A stretch of 64,000 nt of DNA, taken from contig JACBWW010000004.1 in the NCBI GenBank assembly GCA_020086605.1, positions 12,952,716 through 13,016,715 on the forward strand, given 5' to 3'. A program made the translations under genes and the position numbers. The notes under the pieces were generated by a model, which searched no databases, had not been told where the DNA came from, and saw only the letters and a list, made by a program, of their open reading frames with translations. Each line of letters starts with the position of its first letter. Position 1 is the stretch's first letter. The DNA comes from Lanius collurio (lineage: Eukaryota; Chordata; Aves; Passeriformes; Laniidae). Shown piece by piece: positions 34,761 to 46,702 of this stretch.

Positions 34761-35838
34761 TCCATTCTCTGATGCTGGAGGCATACAGACTTAAATGAAG
34801 TTTTGATCTGGCTGAGTACAGCCACAACTATGTTCCCAGAATAAACCCATGTGAATTGTGTTTGCTGTGGTAAAGCACAACAATTCATTGGATTTGCCTT
34901 CTAATTCATGCTCCTCACTGTGCATTGTGCCAGTACAGCATTTGCAGGAAAGAATCTGAGAGTTGTGATTACTCACAGGTGGATTACATATTTGAAGGAG
35001 ATGCCCAAATTAGGCATTTCAGTCCTCTACATTATGAGCTGGATCTTAGATGAATATCCTTCTGAAGAATCTCTGATTATGCTATGTGCAGCATTGGGTT
35101 AAGATAAATTAGAAGCAAAAATATTGTACATAATTGTTCCTGAAGTAAAAGTGTTTGTTGGTGATACACTTTTAATTGTGTTGGCAGTACTGGGGACACT
35201 GCTTTACCTCCTTTGAGTATTCCATATACATAAAATTAATGCAGGGCAGCTAACTCGTGATGACTATAGATTGAGCAGCATAAGGTAGCCTGGGCAGAAG
35301 AAGAGAGTTTCACCTGAGTCTTTGGCTTTAGTGCCTGCCTCAGATTTGATGGTGTCATGCCCCTCCATCACCAGACGATCCACTCACAGTATTTCAGAGA
35401 TCTGGGCAAGGCAAAACCCATTCTGAATTTTGAAGTCTTTAATCCATTGCTAAGTAACAGCAGTTGTTAGACTTGCAATTATTTGTAAAGGTAAAATAGC
35501 TAGCTCATGCCTGCCTTAAGCAGACAATATTTTCATAAAAGGATTTAGGATTGGTTTAAACTTTTGACTTCCTTAATGTAATTGCCTGGTAGTAGCTGTC
35601 TGACTGTGAATATTCCAGCTTGTGCTAACAAATATTTTTTGCCTTCATATTTCATTCATGTTAGCAATTCATAAATATATTAGGAAATTCTCCAGACTAT
35701 TCCTTTCCCTGACTATAGATTCATGACAAAATGCTTCCCTCAATAAAATCTTAGTGGCAAAGTAGCTTAAAAAGCACAACCTTGCATTCCATATGTCTTA
35801 GAAAGAGAGAATTTTTCCTTCTTTCTTCCACTACCCTT
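34761..35838. other. Unassigned stretch between ERV remnant and LTR
   Basis: No gag-like block, zinc knuckle or LTR was recognised here, although the missing upstream part of the retroviral remnant would be expected on this side. It looks like host AT-rich DNA. Confidence 0.5.
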
Positions 35839-36410
35839 TGTGCTGGTTTCCACTGGAATAGTTTGTTTTCTTCAGAGCAGCCAATATGGGGCTATGGTTT
35901 GGATTTGTGCTGGAATCAGTGTTGATTACACAGGGACTTTTTAGCTACTGCTGGGCAGTGCATACACAGGCTCAAGGGCTTTCCTGCTCCTCACCCCACC
36001 CCACCAGTGAGGAGGTTGGGGATTCACAAGGAGCTGGCAGGGGACACAGGCGAGACAGCCACCAAAACTGACCAAAGGGATGTTCCAGATCATGTGGCAT
36101 CATGCTTAGTGTACAAAGCCAGGGCAAAAAGGAGGAAGTGGGGACCTCTGGAGTTGTAGTGTTTGTCTTTTCAACTAACCACTATGTGGGATGGAGCCCT
36201 GTTTTCCTGGGGATGATGCCTGCCCATGAGAAGTAGTGAATGAATTCCTCATTTTGCTTTGCCTAATTATGTGGCTTTTCCTTTACTGATTAAACTGTCC
36301 TTATCCCAAAATTTTCCCATTTTTATTCTTCTGATTGTCTTCCCCATCCCACCATGGGGTGAGTGAGTGGCTTTGTGGGAATTAGTTGCTGGCTGGGGTT
36401 AAACCATGAC
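35839..36410 (+). mobile_element. ERVL-type solo LTR, plus strand
   Basis: I recognise a common bird ERVL-class LTR. It starts TGTGCTGGTTTC. It has the internal phrases 'atggggctatggtttggatt', 'tcctcaccccaccccaccag', 'gaggaggttggggattcaca' and 'aactgaccaaagggatgttc', and a tail ending 'ggctggggttaaaccatgac'. An ATTAAA (36289-36294) sits where the family has its polyadenylation signal, about 120 bases before the end. The normal TATAAA-type box corresponds to a mutated 'gtgtacaaagcc' at about 36111. No internal retroviral sequence flanks it, so it is a solo LTR. A clear target duplication was not found, which fits an old insertion. Confidence 0.85.
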
Positions 36411-39400
36411 TGCCTCCTACTCTGTTTAAAGGCAATGTAACATCACTGCAAAGGAAACTTTCTCTTTTACAAACCATAAATCATTGACTTCCCCCCTACA
36501 ATAACCAGCCCTTCCTATTTGGGAGGCCTTCCACATTTACCATTTGTATTATAATCTCCACTGTATTTCTGCCTGCCACACTGATTTATCCTTTGCTAAC
36601 AAATCAGTTTGTAAGAAAAAGCAGCTGCTTTCCAATTCAATGTTTGATGAAATCTTTGGGTGCTCTATAAATCATACCTAGATTATAAGCATATAGGAAG
36701 ATTAAGTTAAAAAATAAAGTTTTTTAATAAAAATTTACATGTGCATTATTGAAAAAATTCAGTTTCACCACTACAGTCCAGTGCTGATGAAATGTTGCTT
36801 TGGGGGATATATGTAGGTTAGGCTGATGGAGAACCTTCTCTTTAACAGTTTCCCCTTCCCATTACAAATTATGGAACCTCTCATAGGAAATGTCAGGTAG
36901 TTGGTTTGGTGATGAAAAAACAGGTGAAATATTAGTGTGTGTACTACTTCTCTACTCTCCCATTCCTATCAGTAAGGAACAAAGCCTTAAAGCAGAAGAG
37001 AGAAAGACTGAAAAGCTGATTTTAGTTCCAAACATTTCCCAATTCCTCAGTGTGACCAGGTGCAAAGTACCAGGCCTCTTTTCACTACAGATTTGCTTCT
37101 GTACGATGGAGGTGATAATGTTACCTGGCAGAAGTGGTGTGGTGCTTCAGAAATAAAGCAATCATAACACATTTCAGAGCTTCATAAATTAATCACAGTG
37201 GTAGCTGCAAGATCCTCCACTGCTTGCTGCTAATTTAGTTCCCCAAATACAAGATAGTCTGCAGAATTTCTGCTCTGACACTGCCTGCAAACAACAAGAA
37301 TCACTGTACCCTCATGCAGGAAGGAGTACAGAGACCAAGGTTGTGATCCTGATGAGTCTCAGTACAGGGTAACTAATTAGCCAGTCAGAACAAAGTGCCT
37401 GTGGATAATATGGAGAAACCACGTTCAATTCCTGACTGTCAAAGAGTGATGGATTCTCCACTTCCTAGTGGTTAAATCCTTGCACTCATCTAGTCCTAGA
37501 TCTAGGTACCTTTAGCATGTAGTGCTGGGTTGCCATCAACTGGCAGAACATTCAGTCCCAAGTCAGAAATACTGCATAACAATTCATTGCACAGGGAAAA
37601 CAAAGTGCCTGTGAACAGGATTGACAAATCACACAGGAATATGTGCAGATTCTGTTCAGAAAGGCTTAGGAGAGAATCCTTGTCTCATAAAGAAAAGTTA
37701 CTGGAAGATGGAAAATATCTATTAAAATCTAGGTTACAGAAGAGACAAAATGAGATATGTTCTTTCCATTAGTCACCTTAATCTTTGAATTCCAGAACTT
37801 TTATTTCCCTTTCTTCTATTCCAATGAATAATTAAGCATCTGGTGGAATAGGAGAGACTGAAGGAGGCTGACCTGGCACATGAGCTATGAGTCAATGGTA
37901 CCTTATTTCCTAAGGAATGTAGAAGCAATTTTTTTCTAATTCTTCTCCATTAACATCTTAATTTCCCAGTATAATTCTGGGTGAATTAGATTCATCACTC
38001 TCACCACTCTGCCAATTTTAATCAGAAACAATGACTGCTTGTGAATAATAATTTTTTTGTTGTTTGCAGCTCCAGATGTTTGTAGAATAAGCCACCACTT
38101 TCTTTGCCTACATTTAGAAACTACAAGTGGTTTAGTTTCAACTTTTTGACTTAGCAGAGTCTTGGGACTGAGCAGAACTTGGGATTTGGAAAACAGGCCT
38201 TTTGCTTTCCTAAACTGGGAATATTTGCATTCACTTCTGCTGAAACCTTTGCTCAAATAGTTTAGTCTGTGGCTGTTCTGGAGACAAGATAAAACAGGCA
38301 GGCAACATCTGGGTTGGAAACTTCTGCATAATTTAGGGCTCCTGACATGGGGATAGCTCTCAGGAAGGATGAATTTCGAGGAGATATGCAAAGATCTTTG
38401 ATAGAACCATAATAGCCAATTCAGCCTCAGAAATATCAAGACCATTCTCACAAAAAACAATTCAAAGAGTATCAAGCATGCTCTTGTACCTTCCAAATTT
38501 TTTTTTTGTCACAGGCTCTTTATCTTGGTATCATTAAAAAGCTGATCTTCTTAACTGACTCCAACAGTCCTTCCACCACCCACATACCTCTCAGTACCTT
38601 CAGTACCTCTCTGCCTTTGCTTTTTTTCTTCATATAGCTTATCTCTGCTCTCAGCTGTGCTCCAACTTCATTGCTAGGAGGGGAAAATGCAACTCAGGGT
38701 CAAAACTGTTGATTGCCATACACTTATGCTGTTGTATTTCTTTCTCTATGTTTTTTTCTGTTTTAAAAAAGGTAAATTTTGAAGCAAAAGGTACCTATTA
38801 GTCAGTACTTGTAAAGTGTGCAGCACAAGGAGAGATTCATTCATATCTAGTTTTATGTTGAAGAAGTAATTTCGTAATTCTGCTACCACTCAGCTCATCT
38901 ACCAAATTGTGTATGGAGAGGCACATACATCTGCTCTCTCCTTTGGAAGCAAATCCTTGTTTGATGTTCCAAACTCTTCTGGAACAATATTAGTCTTGGT
39001 CCTTGAGTATATTTCATATCACCAACATAATTTTTCTATTTAGGCATTCTTGGGCAGTGGGCGTACTAGAATATGATGTTGAACCTTTACTTTTTCACAC
39101 TTTAATATCTTAGATGTAAAAGAAGCAGTTCTGTTCTAACAGTAATTACTGCCAGTAACTAAAAGCATTATCATCTGTTTTGAAATTCTTTCTTTACCTT
39201 TGTATCTGAAAGCTCTGTACATTAGTAAGAAAAAATCCCACAGTGTACCTTAAAGCAAGGGAACATGGATTTTCAAAACAATCATTAGATCATTATTTCT
39301 AGCTGCAAGCTTGTCATCCCCATGACCTATTGTATTAATAAAGCCCCAGAATGCTAGTTGGCACCGACAGACAGAGCAATGTACTGCATGTTTTATGAAC

Positions 39401-42068
39401 TATGTATGCAGCTCCCTCTGATTGCTACAGAGACACAAATTCATACAATTTCCTATCATGAACCAGCTTCCCAATCATAAGCTAACATCCATTTAAATTA
39501 AGGAGTCTAGCCCTTCTCAGAAGGAGAATGAAGGAGTATCACAGCTTCTAACAGTTTGATTTATTTTAACATTACAATACAGAGAACATCAAATTTTAAT
39601 ATCAGTGCTGTCACTTTAATCATAAGGTAAGTACAATTCTTACACTCAAGAGCTCAAAAATTACTTCATTTTTAGAAGGAAATTTATTGCACTCTCTAGG
39701 AAGGTGTGCAATTTCTTCTTTCAGAGAACTTGTTGATTATTGTCTTTCAGAAGAGGTTGAACTTATGATTCTTATTTGCTCTGTCTTTTTTCTTTTTTTT
39801 TTTCCTAAATAATATCTCATTTATTTCTTCTTGTCACTTTTTAGCAGCAGGGAACTGAATGCTTCTTTACTGTCTTGCTAATAATAATTATAAATAGAAA
39901 ACTAATCCATGCAACAAAATAAAGAACAGCTAGAAATTCAACCTAGACCTTATCAAAGAAAAAAAATCTATTTTTCTCATTGTAATAATCAAAACTGTTC
40001 ATTCTCTTCTGTTCATGTCCCTGTATTCTACCTAGGGTCTCTATATTCATTGCTAGTATTTTTATTTGTAGATAGCAGCAATTTGTGGGCTTCAGTAAGT
40101 TCCTGTGCTGTTAGTTTGTATGACTGCAAGGAGCTCTTTCACATAGATCAAGCTCTCTCACTAGACAAGATCATCAAAGGATAATAAGGAGTAACATTAT
40201 CATTATCTTTCAACAGCTGGGAAATTGAGATTTCATTTGAGTACATTATTCATCAAGGCCTCTGTTGGGTCTTTTGTCCATCATACCAAAGACATTATAT
40301 TGGAAAGGTAGCTACAAGTCCAAGTAAATCTACTTAAATTTACTCTGTAGAAGCTACTTATGAGTGAGTACTGATGGTCTAATTAAGGTCCAACATTATC
40401 TTTAAGACAGAGCATGCTTTCATTTGGAAGCAGACAAACTAATTATTAAACTAGGTATTAAACTCCTCTTGCTTTACTTACCATTTCTGGAGACTGTGTT
40501 GCAGCTGTGAAAGCTAAGCTTGTCTTTTGTAATCTGGTTTATAGGATAACATTTGTCTAGGTCTGAAGTAGTGGTCCAATCAACTATGGTTCTTCATAAA
40601 AATCATCAAAGCAGTTAAATGAAACTTATATCGTCTCAGTTAAAACTGGAAGAAGAAATTGGGACCTTTGTTGTGACACAAAGTAATCCTGAAGAAGAGG
40701 GAAAAATCCCTTAAGGAAAAAAAAAAGGTCGGAAAGATTGTGATGTATGCAGAGATAAAAATAAGTCAGATTTACTGTGAAAGAAACAATGGAGTTGCCA
40801 GAACAAGGGAAGATCTCAGGATATCTGAATAAACTGAAGTGATGCAACAGATCTGTTCCTGCACAGACAACATGTTTAAGTAAATTTTCCACTACTGTTA
40901 AATCAGACCCAGTACAAAGCTGCATGCCAGACATTTAAGCTTGCCTTGCTCCTAGGGGTGGATGTATCAGCTGGATCCAATTCTCATTCCAGCTTATAGC
41001 TGGGACATGGAGTGTCTTGAGACAGATCTCAAAAGTCAGTAAGATAAAAATAGCTCTATGTATGTTGCTTTTATGATGACAGTAGAGACATATTCATAGG
41101 AAGTTAGAAAAGCAAAATCAGACAAAGGAAAAATACTATTAACCATATAGGAAAGACTGAGGGGGAGTTAATAGATGGCAGATACAGAGTAACCATTTTA
41201 CATCTGCAAGGAAACTGAAGTTGCTATTTTTGCATAGTTAAAGGGTCAAATGTCAGAAATTTATAGGAAGAACCAATATGTGTTTTGCACCTATCCTTAC
41301 TGCTAATGAAAAGAAGAATTATGTGTGTATCTGTATGTATACTGTTAAAAATTCACTGCTGTTAAATTTAAAAGTCTTATAAAAGTGGATTTTGTCCATT
41401 TCCACGCTCCATCATTCTCTTTAAACACAAATGGATAAGATAGGAGAAAAGCAGAAAATTCCTTTGGAATCCTCTGAGCTGAGGTATGGTGTAATACAAG
41501 ACAGATGTGTTAAACATAAGAAATTTCTAGAGCAGATAACCTTTTGATTCAATTTACAAAAACTAAACAGTAGAGCAGTTATCCTTTTCCAGTCATAAAG
41601 ATTAAAATGCACATTATTTAATAGTTTTTCTTTACCAACTGCCTACTCTCCTTAAAAATGTGTACACCTGTTTGCCTTGACAAACCCATAAATTCTAGAA
41701 GATTTTTTATTTAGAAATATGTCAGGACTGTAATTAAAAAGAATTGATACTTAGTATTTACCTCTTTTCTTTCACAGTGATGGATTGAGGGGTGGATAGG
41801 AAAATACGTATTTGTACCTCTGTAAATAAAAATAATAACACCTGGATTATAGCTAGTGATAATATTACTAAACTTGAATGTGCTTTACAGCTATTATTCT
41901 CCAGATGTACACAGACCTCAGAAAAGAGGTCTTAACAGCATTTCAGACCTCTGTTTGTTGATGACAGCTGTGACAAAAATGTGAAAGATTGATTCTGTAA
42001 ATGTTGCCTTGTCAACACATTCCACTTTTTCTGGCAAGTGTGCTTTTCATGTATTTCTTCTGTTTCAG
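36411..42068. other. Unassigned stretch, no supported gene
   Basis: About 5.6 kb of AT-rich DNA. The minus strand holds an unusually long frame (37936-38496, 186 codons) without an ATG near its start and without a recognisable domain. Isolated splice-like signals occur: an acceptor/donor pair around 39584-39626 with AAG|GTAAGT, and one around 40072-40094 with CA|GTAAGT. They do not join in an open frame with each other or with the exons at 42 kb, so I do not call them. Confidence 0.5.
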
Positions 42069-42148
42069 AGGCACTGAAAGTTCTGAGTGGACAGGCTCAC
42101 TGTTTCTCTGGGACTGCAGTGTATTGCATAGTAGCCTCTAACCTCATG
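42069..42148 (+). CDS. Candidate internal coding exon (unknown membrane protein)
   Basis: An 80-base segment bounded by a strong acceptor (tgtatttcttctgtttcag, ending 42068) and a good donor (gtatgtgc from 42149). In the frame where the first two bases complete a codon it is open and reads 'ALKVLSGQAHCFSGTAVYCI' then 'VASNLM', so it enters in phase 1 and leaves in phase 0. The second half is hydrophobic. Joined by splicing to the next candidate exon (also phase 0), a hydrophobic run of about 18 residues (GTAVYCIVASNLM plus IYICC) would form a plausible single transmembrane helix near the C-terminus. I do not recognise the protein, and no upstream exon in the window could be linked. A non-coding RNA exon or chance signals are alternatives. 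Confidence 0.35.
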
Positions 42149-43827
42149 GTATGTGCACTCATCCATATCTTCCTTCACGTTTTCCTAGAGCTGACATTGT
42201 GCTCTTGGTCTGTAGGATTCCTGAAAATATTTTAGAGAAGGAAGAATTTCAAGAGGTTACTTTAACTTGGAAAAATACTAGTTCACCTCTTTCATGGTGC
42301 TACAGGTGGTTCTTGTATTGTCAAGACTTTTGTATCATACCAAACACTGAGAAAAAATTTGGTTTGTTTTATAGCAAGATATTTAAACATGCAGATGCTC
42401 CACACTGGAAGGACAGTGCGGACTGTGTAGCATAAGAGTGTGGATACACCGCTCAATCCTAAAAAAACATGGTAGATTCTGTAGAAGTAACATATTGAAG
42501 ATAAGCCGTGAGACTTGTTACACTCCTTAAGTGCTAGAAAAGGATTTTGGTTCTACATGACAGAAGTTCTCTCCATAGACCAATGACCACGTTCTTTGCA
42601 TCAGAATGCATGGACATGAAATTCTATCCATGTGGAGACACTGCAGTTTGGAAAAAAAGGAAAAAAGAATATATCCTGGACAATATAGTGAAGGAAGAAT
42701 TATCAAAGTGCCATGACTGACTCATTGCTTAGACTTTTTTAAGGATTAACCTTAGATAAGTTCATGATTCAAATATATATATCTTAAAAATAGAAAAGCC
42801 AGTTTGGTTTAAAATGATTAGAAGGTAATGGGGGTTTGTAACAAGTCAGTTTGAACTCCATTATAATCCACTTGTTCTGTGTTTTAACTTCTCAATGCCT
42901 TAGATATTTTGAGGAAGAGATATGGAATTTCATAAGAATGTGAATTCCATGACACCTAAAAGTATGATGCAGTAATTGTGTGCAGTTTTTCTGAATTTAT
43001 GTGGGAAGATTTTGTTGTGAATAGTGTTTGATTGGTTATTTCCAACTGTTATATGAGGGCTGAAGCAATCAAAGAATGGAAACAAGGACAGAAATTCACA
43101 AAGATGAGTTACAGACAGTCCTGCAGACTTAGACTGATGTTAGGGAGTGCTGTTTGAGACTTATCTACTTTGCAAATCTTTATTTAGACAATGTTTTATA
43201 CACTAAAGGGTATTTTCTTAACCTATAGAAACCATGCAAAATGCCGCTGTTATTAACCACAGAAGATTTTTTATTACACGGAATTTAGGCTCTGAATAAT
43301 GCATCTAGTAGGAGCAAGATGGAGTATACATATATTTTAAGAAATCACACATATTGATGTTTCCCCTGGAAGAATTTACAAGGCATCCAAATTCCTGCTA
43401 TGCAGAATCATAGATAATTCCATTGTGACTGAGTGTATATTTAAGCACTTATCTTCCATTTAAAACTTCTTTAGTTTCACAGGTCCCTGACAATCCCAGT
43501 TGGTTAAGATTGTCTAGATGACACTTAATGCACCATGGAAGTACTGTGCTTATCATAAAACAAACCAGTCAAGTAAATTTAAAATATGTTTGTGAGAGGA
43601 AATACTCATGGTCTAAGTGCTTTTTGATTAGAAAACATGCCGGAAGTTCAAACTTACCTCAGCTGCAGGTAATTTAGATCTGCCCTTCTGTTTTACCATG
43701 GGATGACTTTATCATTAATATGCTGCCCCTTTCATATCTTCTGTTGAATCTGGACCACCAGATGAAAGAAAAAGTGCAGCAAATCTGGTTGCTAAATGTA
43801 ATCTTGTTTATTGTGTTTTCTCTTTAG
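42149..43827 (+). other. Putative intron between the two candidate exons
   Basis: AT-rich DNA with GT at the left edge and a pyrimidine run plus AG at the right. No recognisable transposon lies inside. If the two candidate exons are not real, this is simply more unassigned non-coding DNA. Confidence 0.3.
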
Positions 43828-43908
43828 ATATATATTTGCTGCACCAAGATCCCAGACGAGGAAAAAGAGGCAAATGAAAAACCAGACCCCAAAAAAGGCC
43901 TAATGTAA
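43828..43908 (+). CDS. Candidate last coding exon: short charged tail and stop
   Basis: It follows a convincing acceptor (tattgtgttttctctttag, ending 43827). In phase 0 it reads IYICC, then 'TKIPDEEKEANEKPDPKKG', LM and TAA (43906-43908). The composition fits the end of a membrane helix followed by a 21-residue, strongly charged cytoplasmic tail. The phase matches the donor of the 42069-42148 segment, giving an intron of 1679 bases. Downstream there is no obvious close AATAAA before the CCCTTT satellite at 44062. I cannot name the family. All three frames remain open for at least a dozen codons here, so the coding evidence rests on the splice signals, the shared phase and the hydrophobic/charged layout, not on length. 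Confidence 0.38.
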   Translation: MYICCTKIPDEEKEANEKPDPKKGLM

Positions 43909-44021
43909 CTTCAGATCTCTGGGTTACTTAGTTCTTGTCCCTGGATTGCCTGTTTCTCTGCTCCCTTAGCCTTGTTCTCAGTAGTAAGTAGATTACTAAC
44001 TGCTCTTTTCTGATAATTTAA

Positions 44022-44389
44022 GTCTTCACTTTGCAATCTTTGCATTTGGGTGATGTACTTTGATTTCCCTTTCCCTTTCCCTTTTCCCTTTTCCCTTTTC
44101 CCTTTTCCCTTTTCCCTTTTCCCTTTTCCCTTTTCCCTTTTCCCTTTTCCCTTTTCCCTTTTCCCTTTTCCCTTTCCCTTTCCCTTTCCCTTTCCCTTTC
44201 CCTTTCCCTTTTGTCTTCACTTTGCAGTCTTTGCATTTGGGTGATGTATTTTGATTTCCCTTTCTCTTTTCCCTTTCCATTTTCCTTTTCCCTTTTCCCT
44301 TTCCCTTTCCCTTTCCCTTTTGTCTTCACTTTGCAGTCTTTGCATTTGGGTGATGTACTTTGATTTCCCTTTCCCTTTCCCTTTTTCTA
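44022..44389. repeat. Compound satellite: CCCTTT tracts with 3 copies of a ~40-bp unit
   Basis: A unit of about 40 bases beginning GTCTTCACTTTGCA and ending GATGTACTTTGATTT occurs three times, at about 44022, 44213 and 44322 (one or two base changes among them). Each is followed by a pyrimidine tract of CCCTTT/CCCTTTT units of different length: about 150, 63 and 22 bases. The higher-order period is therefore (unit + tract), with tract length varying. The minus strand is a run of GGGAAA/GGGAAAA with well over twenty GGG triplets in the longest block, which satisfies the usual G-quadruplex pattern; the mirror-like purine/pyrimidine strand bias also permits triplex DNA. Open frames encoding Lys-Gly/Glu or Pro-Phe runs are by-products. 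Confidence 0.95.
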
Positions 44390-45928
44390 TTGTGGGACCA
44401 TGTAAGAGCCCAAAGAGGCACACAGCTACACAGGCAGACAGTAGGAGAGGAGAAATGGAAATGTTAACCTCCAGTTTGAGAGTAGATGAGGTGTGTAATA
44501 CAAGAAGCCAGGTGATCTTGATGGTGACATCTGTGTAACCTTGAGCAGCAGCCAAAGTTAGTTCACCTCTTTGTGTTCCAAGAAGGTAAATGGTCTTCAC
44601 TTGGAAAGATGACCAAGGACTATTAACATCCACTTACCGAGACTTCCTTGTTCACTCTTAGTTTATTGCTTGTGTAATGCTTTCTGCTAAGTCTTTGAAA
44701 GATGAGATTCTGGCATATGCTTCACTGAAGAGTTAAATGGTTTATAGAAGGACAAAGGAGGATTTCATAATTTGGGCTATAGAATCTCCATGCACCATTA
44801 CATTGCAACTGAAGCACAGGACTTATAGGATATATATCTAATTTGAGAGGCTGCCCTGATAGCCTCTTATGGGTTTGCTCACTGTGGAGTGAAGTTATGC
44901 TATTCTACCTGAGCTATGTAGACCAAACCACATCTTTGTGTATCTTAAAAGTCCTGTCTAGCCAGACAAAAAGGGCATTTATCAAGCTGTTTACACCTTC
45001 TGTATCAGAGTGACCATATAACCATTATAGGCCATCACTGTATGTGTCTGGACATCTTTAAGTTCCATGACAATAAATAAAAGAACAAGGGTAGAAGTCT
45101 TCGTTGCTAAAGTGCTTAAAGCCTGACAACCTTACAAGGAGTTGAGCAGAGGCAGCTTCTTTGTTTTGACAAGGTTTTCCTCCAGGATGATCAGTGAGAA
45201 AGCCACATTGAATGATGACTCTTCCTTTCCACTTCCATGTGTTTCCCCTGTCAACCTGAGAGCATTGGATCACCCTCTCCTCAACCTGCCGTTTTGCAAG
45301 TAACCTGCAAGTCAAATCTAGGCTGTTTGCCAAAGATGGTCCTTGGCTTTACTCTACTATTTATTTCAATAAAACTCATGTTTCACAAAGTGAACCCTAT
45401 GCGAAGAATTAAATCTTTGAAAAATTTAGACTTCCATTTTGCCTTCCCAGGTGTGAAGGAAGTTTGATGAGTTAGAAAACATCTGAGCAGCCTTCCCATA
45501 TGTAGGAAAGATATTAAACAGGAAGGTCACAAATAGTTTTGTTCTTTTTCACAAACACATATTAAACAAATTTACAAAACTAATGGTGTGACTGTGCAAT
45601 GGTTGACATATTTCTCGTACCTCATGAACTAGAAGTCAGCCAGCTGACTTCTGAAGCTTTCAAAACCATTCATCTATCATTCTGGGTATTGATCTTAGTG
45701 CATTGTAAGGAGGTTTCCATCATGGAAATATAGCATAAAACATTATTTCAATTATTTGCCCTAAGCCACACCAATCTTTTGGTTTGTTGTTAGATTTCAA
45801 GGGTTGATGTTTTGGTCAATCAATTAAGATGAATTACTGGCATTTCCCTTTGTATTTCATTTCATTTTTACCAGTGTTTGGGGATACAAACCAGAGTGAA
45901 CACTAATATGATATGCTTTCTTTTACAG
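44390..45928. other. Unassigned stretch
   Basis: No gene or known repeat was recognised. It lies between the satellite and a candidate terminal exon and would be intronic if that exon belongs to the same transcript. Confidence 0.5.
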
Positions 45929-46012
45929 GCTGCAAACACAAAGCAATATTGCTATCTTCATTCAATTCCTTTGGAAAGGAATGAAAAATAAATTTTGTAA
46001 TAAGTCTCTTGT
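45929..46012 (+). other. Candidate alternative terminal exon with poly(A) site
   Basis: A good acceptor (atgctttcttttacag, ending 45928) is followed 58 bases later by AATAAA (45987-45992), then by a GT-rich stretch (cttgtgtgtcttgtgttcct from about 46008), the classic layout of a polyadenylation site. In phase 0, the phase left by the donor at 42149, it is open for 20 codons ('AANTKQYCYLHSIPLERNEK') and its TAA overlaps the AATAAA. It could be an alternative last exon of the candidate gene or the end of a non-coding transcript. The cleavage position is estimated. Confidence 0.35.
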
Positions 46013-46241
46013 GTGTCTTGTGTTCCTTTGCTGGTGACTGAAGGACATTTTACATCTATCCCTCTTGCACTGACTCTGGATACCAGCTATCCTGCAATCT
46101 TCCAATTGTGAGTTGCTATTGCCATATTGTCAGAATCAGTGAGTCTTTAGTGATGGCAAACTACTGTTTGTAGCCATGCCTGTAGACTCTAAAGTCTTCA
46201 TGAGGATCTGGATAGAAACTAGAACTAAGCTAAATAGGAAA

Positions 46242-46702
46242 CTTCACTCTGGTAATTATGTAGCTTTGTACATTGCTTAATTTCTGTGGTAAAGCTTGCC
46301 TCTATATGCCTTGGAATATCTCAAACCATCTAAAACAACTTCGAAATCCCTCGGCTGTGCAGCTCCATGTAAGCCAGTGCCAGCTGTCAGCTACTCACCA
46401 GAAGCAGAAGCAAAGATATGAAATATAGCTCAGACTCCAGCTATATTCTTAGAATCATTTATTTCCCCATTCTGAGAGACGGGGTGCATCCCATGAAGAG
46501 AGCGGACGGAAAAAGAGGCAGAGCCTCTGTGTGAAGTTACTTTTGCCACAGGGTGGGAGGAAAGGGGATATCAGGAGGGGAGCTGGGATGAACAACCAAC
46601 CAGATCAAAGTCTGGGCTACTTGAACTTTAAATAAAGGAATTTCTCAGAGTCACATGACAAGGACCCAGGCAGGAACCCAGGGGTACACTGCAACACTTC
46701 AC
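46242..46702 (-). mobile_element. Solo LTR (family A, copy 1) with exact 6-bp target duplication
   Basis: The LTR body is 46248-46696 (449 bp). It is flanked by an identical CTTCAC on each side (46242-46247 and 46697-46702). On the minus strand it begins TGTTGCAGTG and ends ACCAGA. An AATAAA lies on the minus strand at 46458-46463, in the middle, as expected at the end of R. The same family recurs at 51996-52447. A 6-bp target duplication is characteristic of class II (ERVK/alpha-beta-like) avian retroviruses, so I infer that class; no internal sequence is left. The two copies differ at many sites (about a quarter by eye), so they are old, independent insertions. Confidence 0.85.

Noticed and set aside
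37936..38496. 186-codon minus-strand open frame
   Set aside because: Long for AT-rich DNA, but it begins at a TTG, shows no recognisable domain, has low-complexity basic composition and no splice or promoter context. Kept only as a curiosity.
39584..40094. Two small exon-like segments with GTAAGT donors (39584-39626 and 40072-40094)
   Set aside because: Joining them in the open phase of the first gives an immediate stop, and neither phase connects to the exon at 42069; probably chance splice signals.
44062..44212. Interstitial telomere repeat
   Set aside because: The unit is CCCTTT/CCCTTTT, not CCCTAA/TTAGGG.
44018..44633. Several overlapping Lys-Gly/Glu and Pro-Phe frames on both strands
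   Set aside because: They are translations of the CCCTTT satellite and its repeated 40-bp unit; all frames stay open because the tract has no stops.
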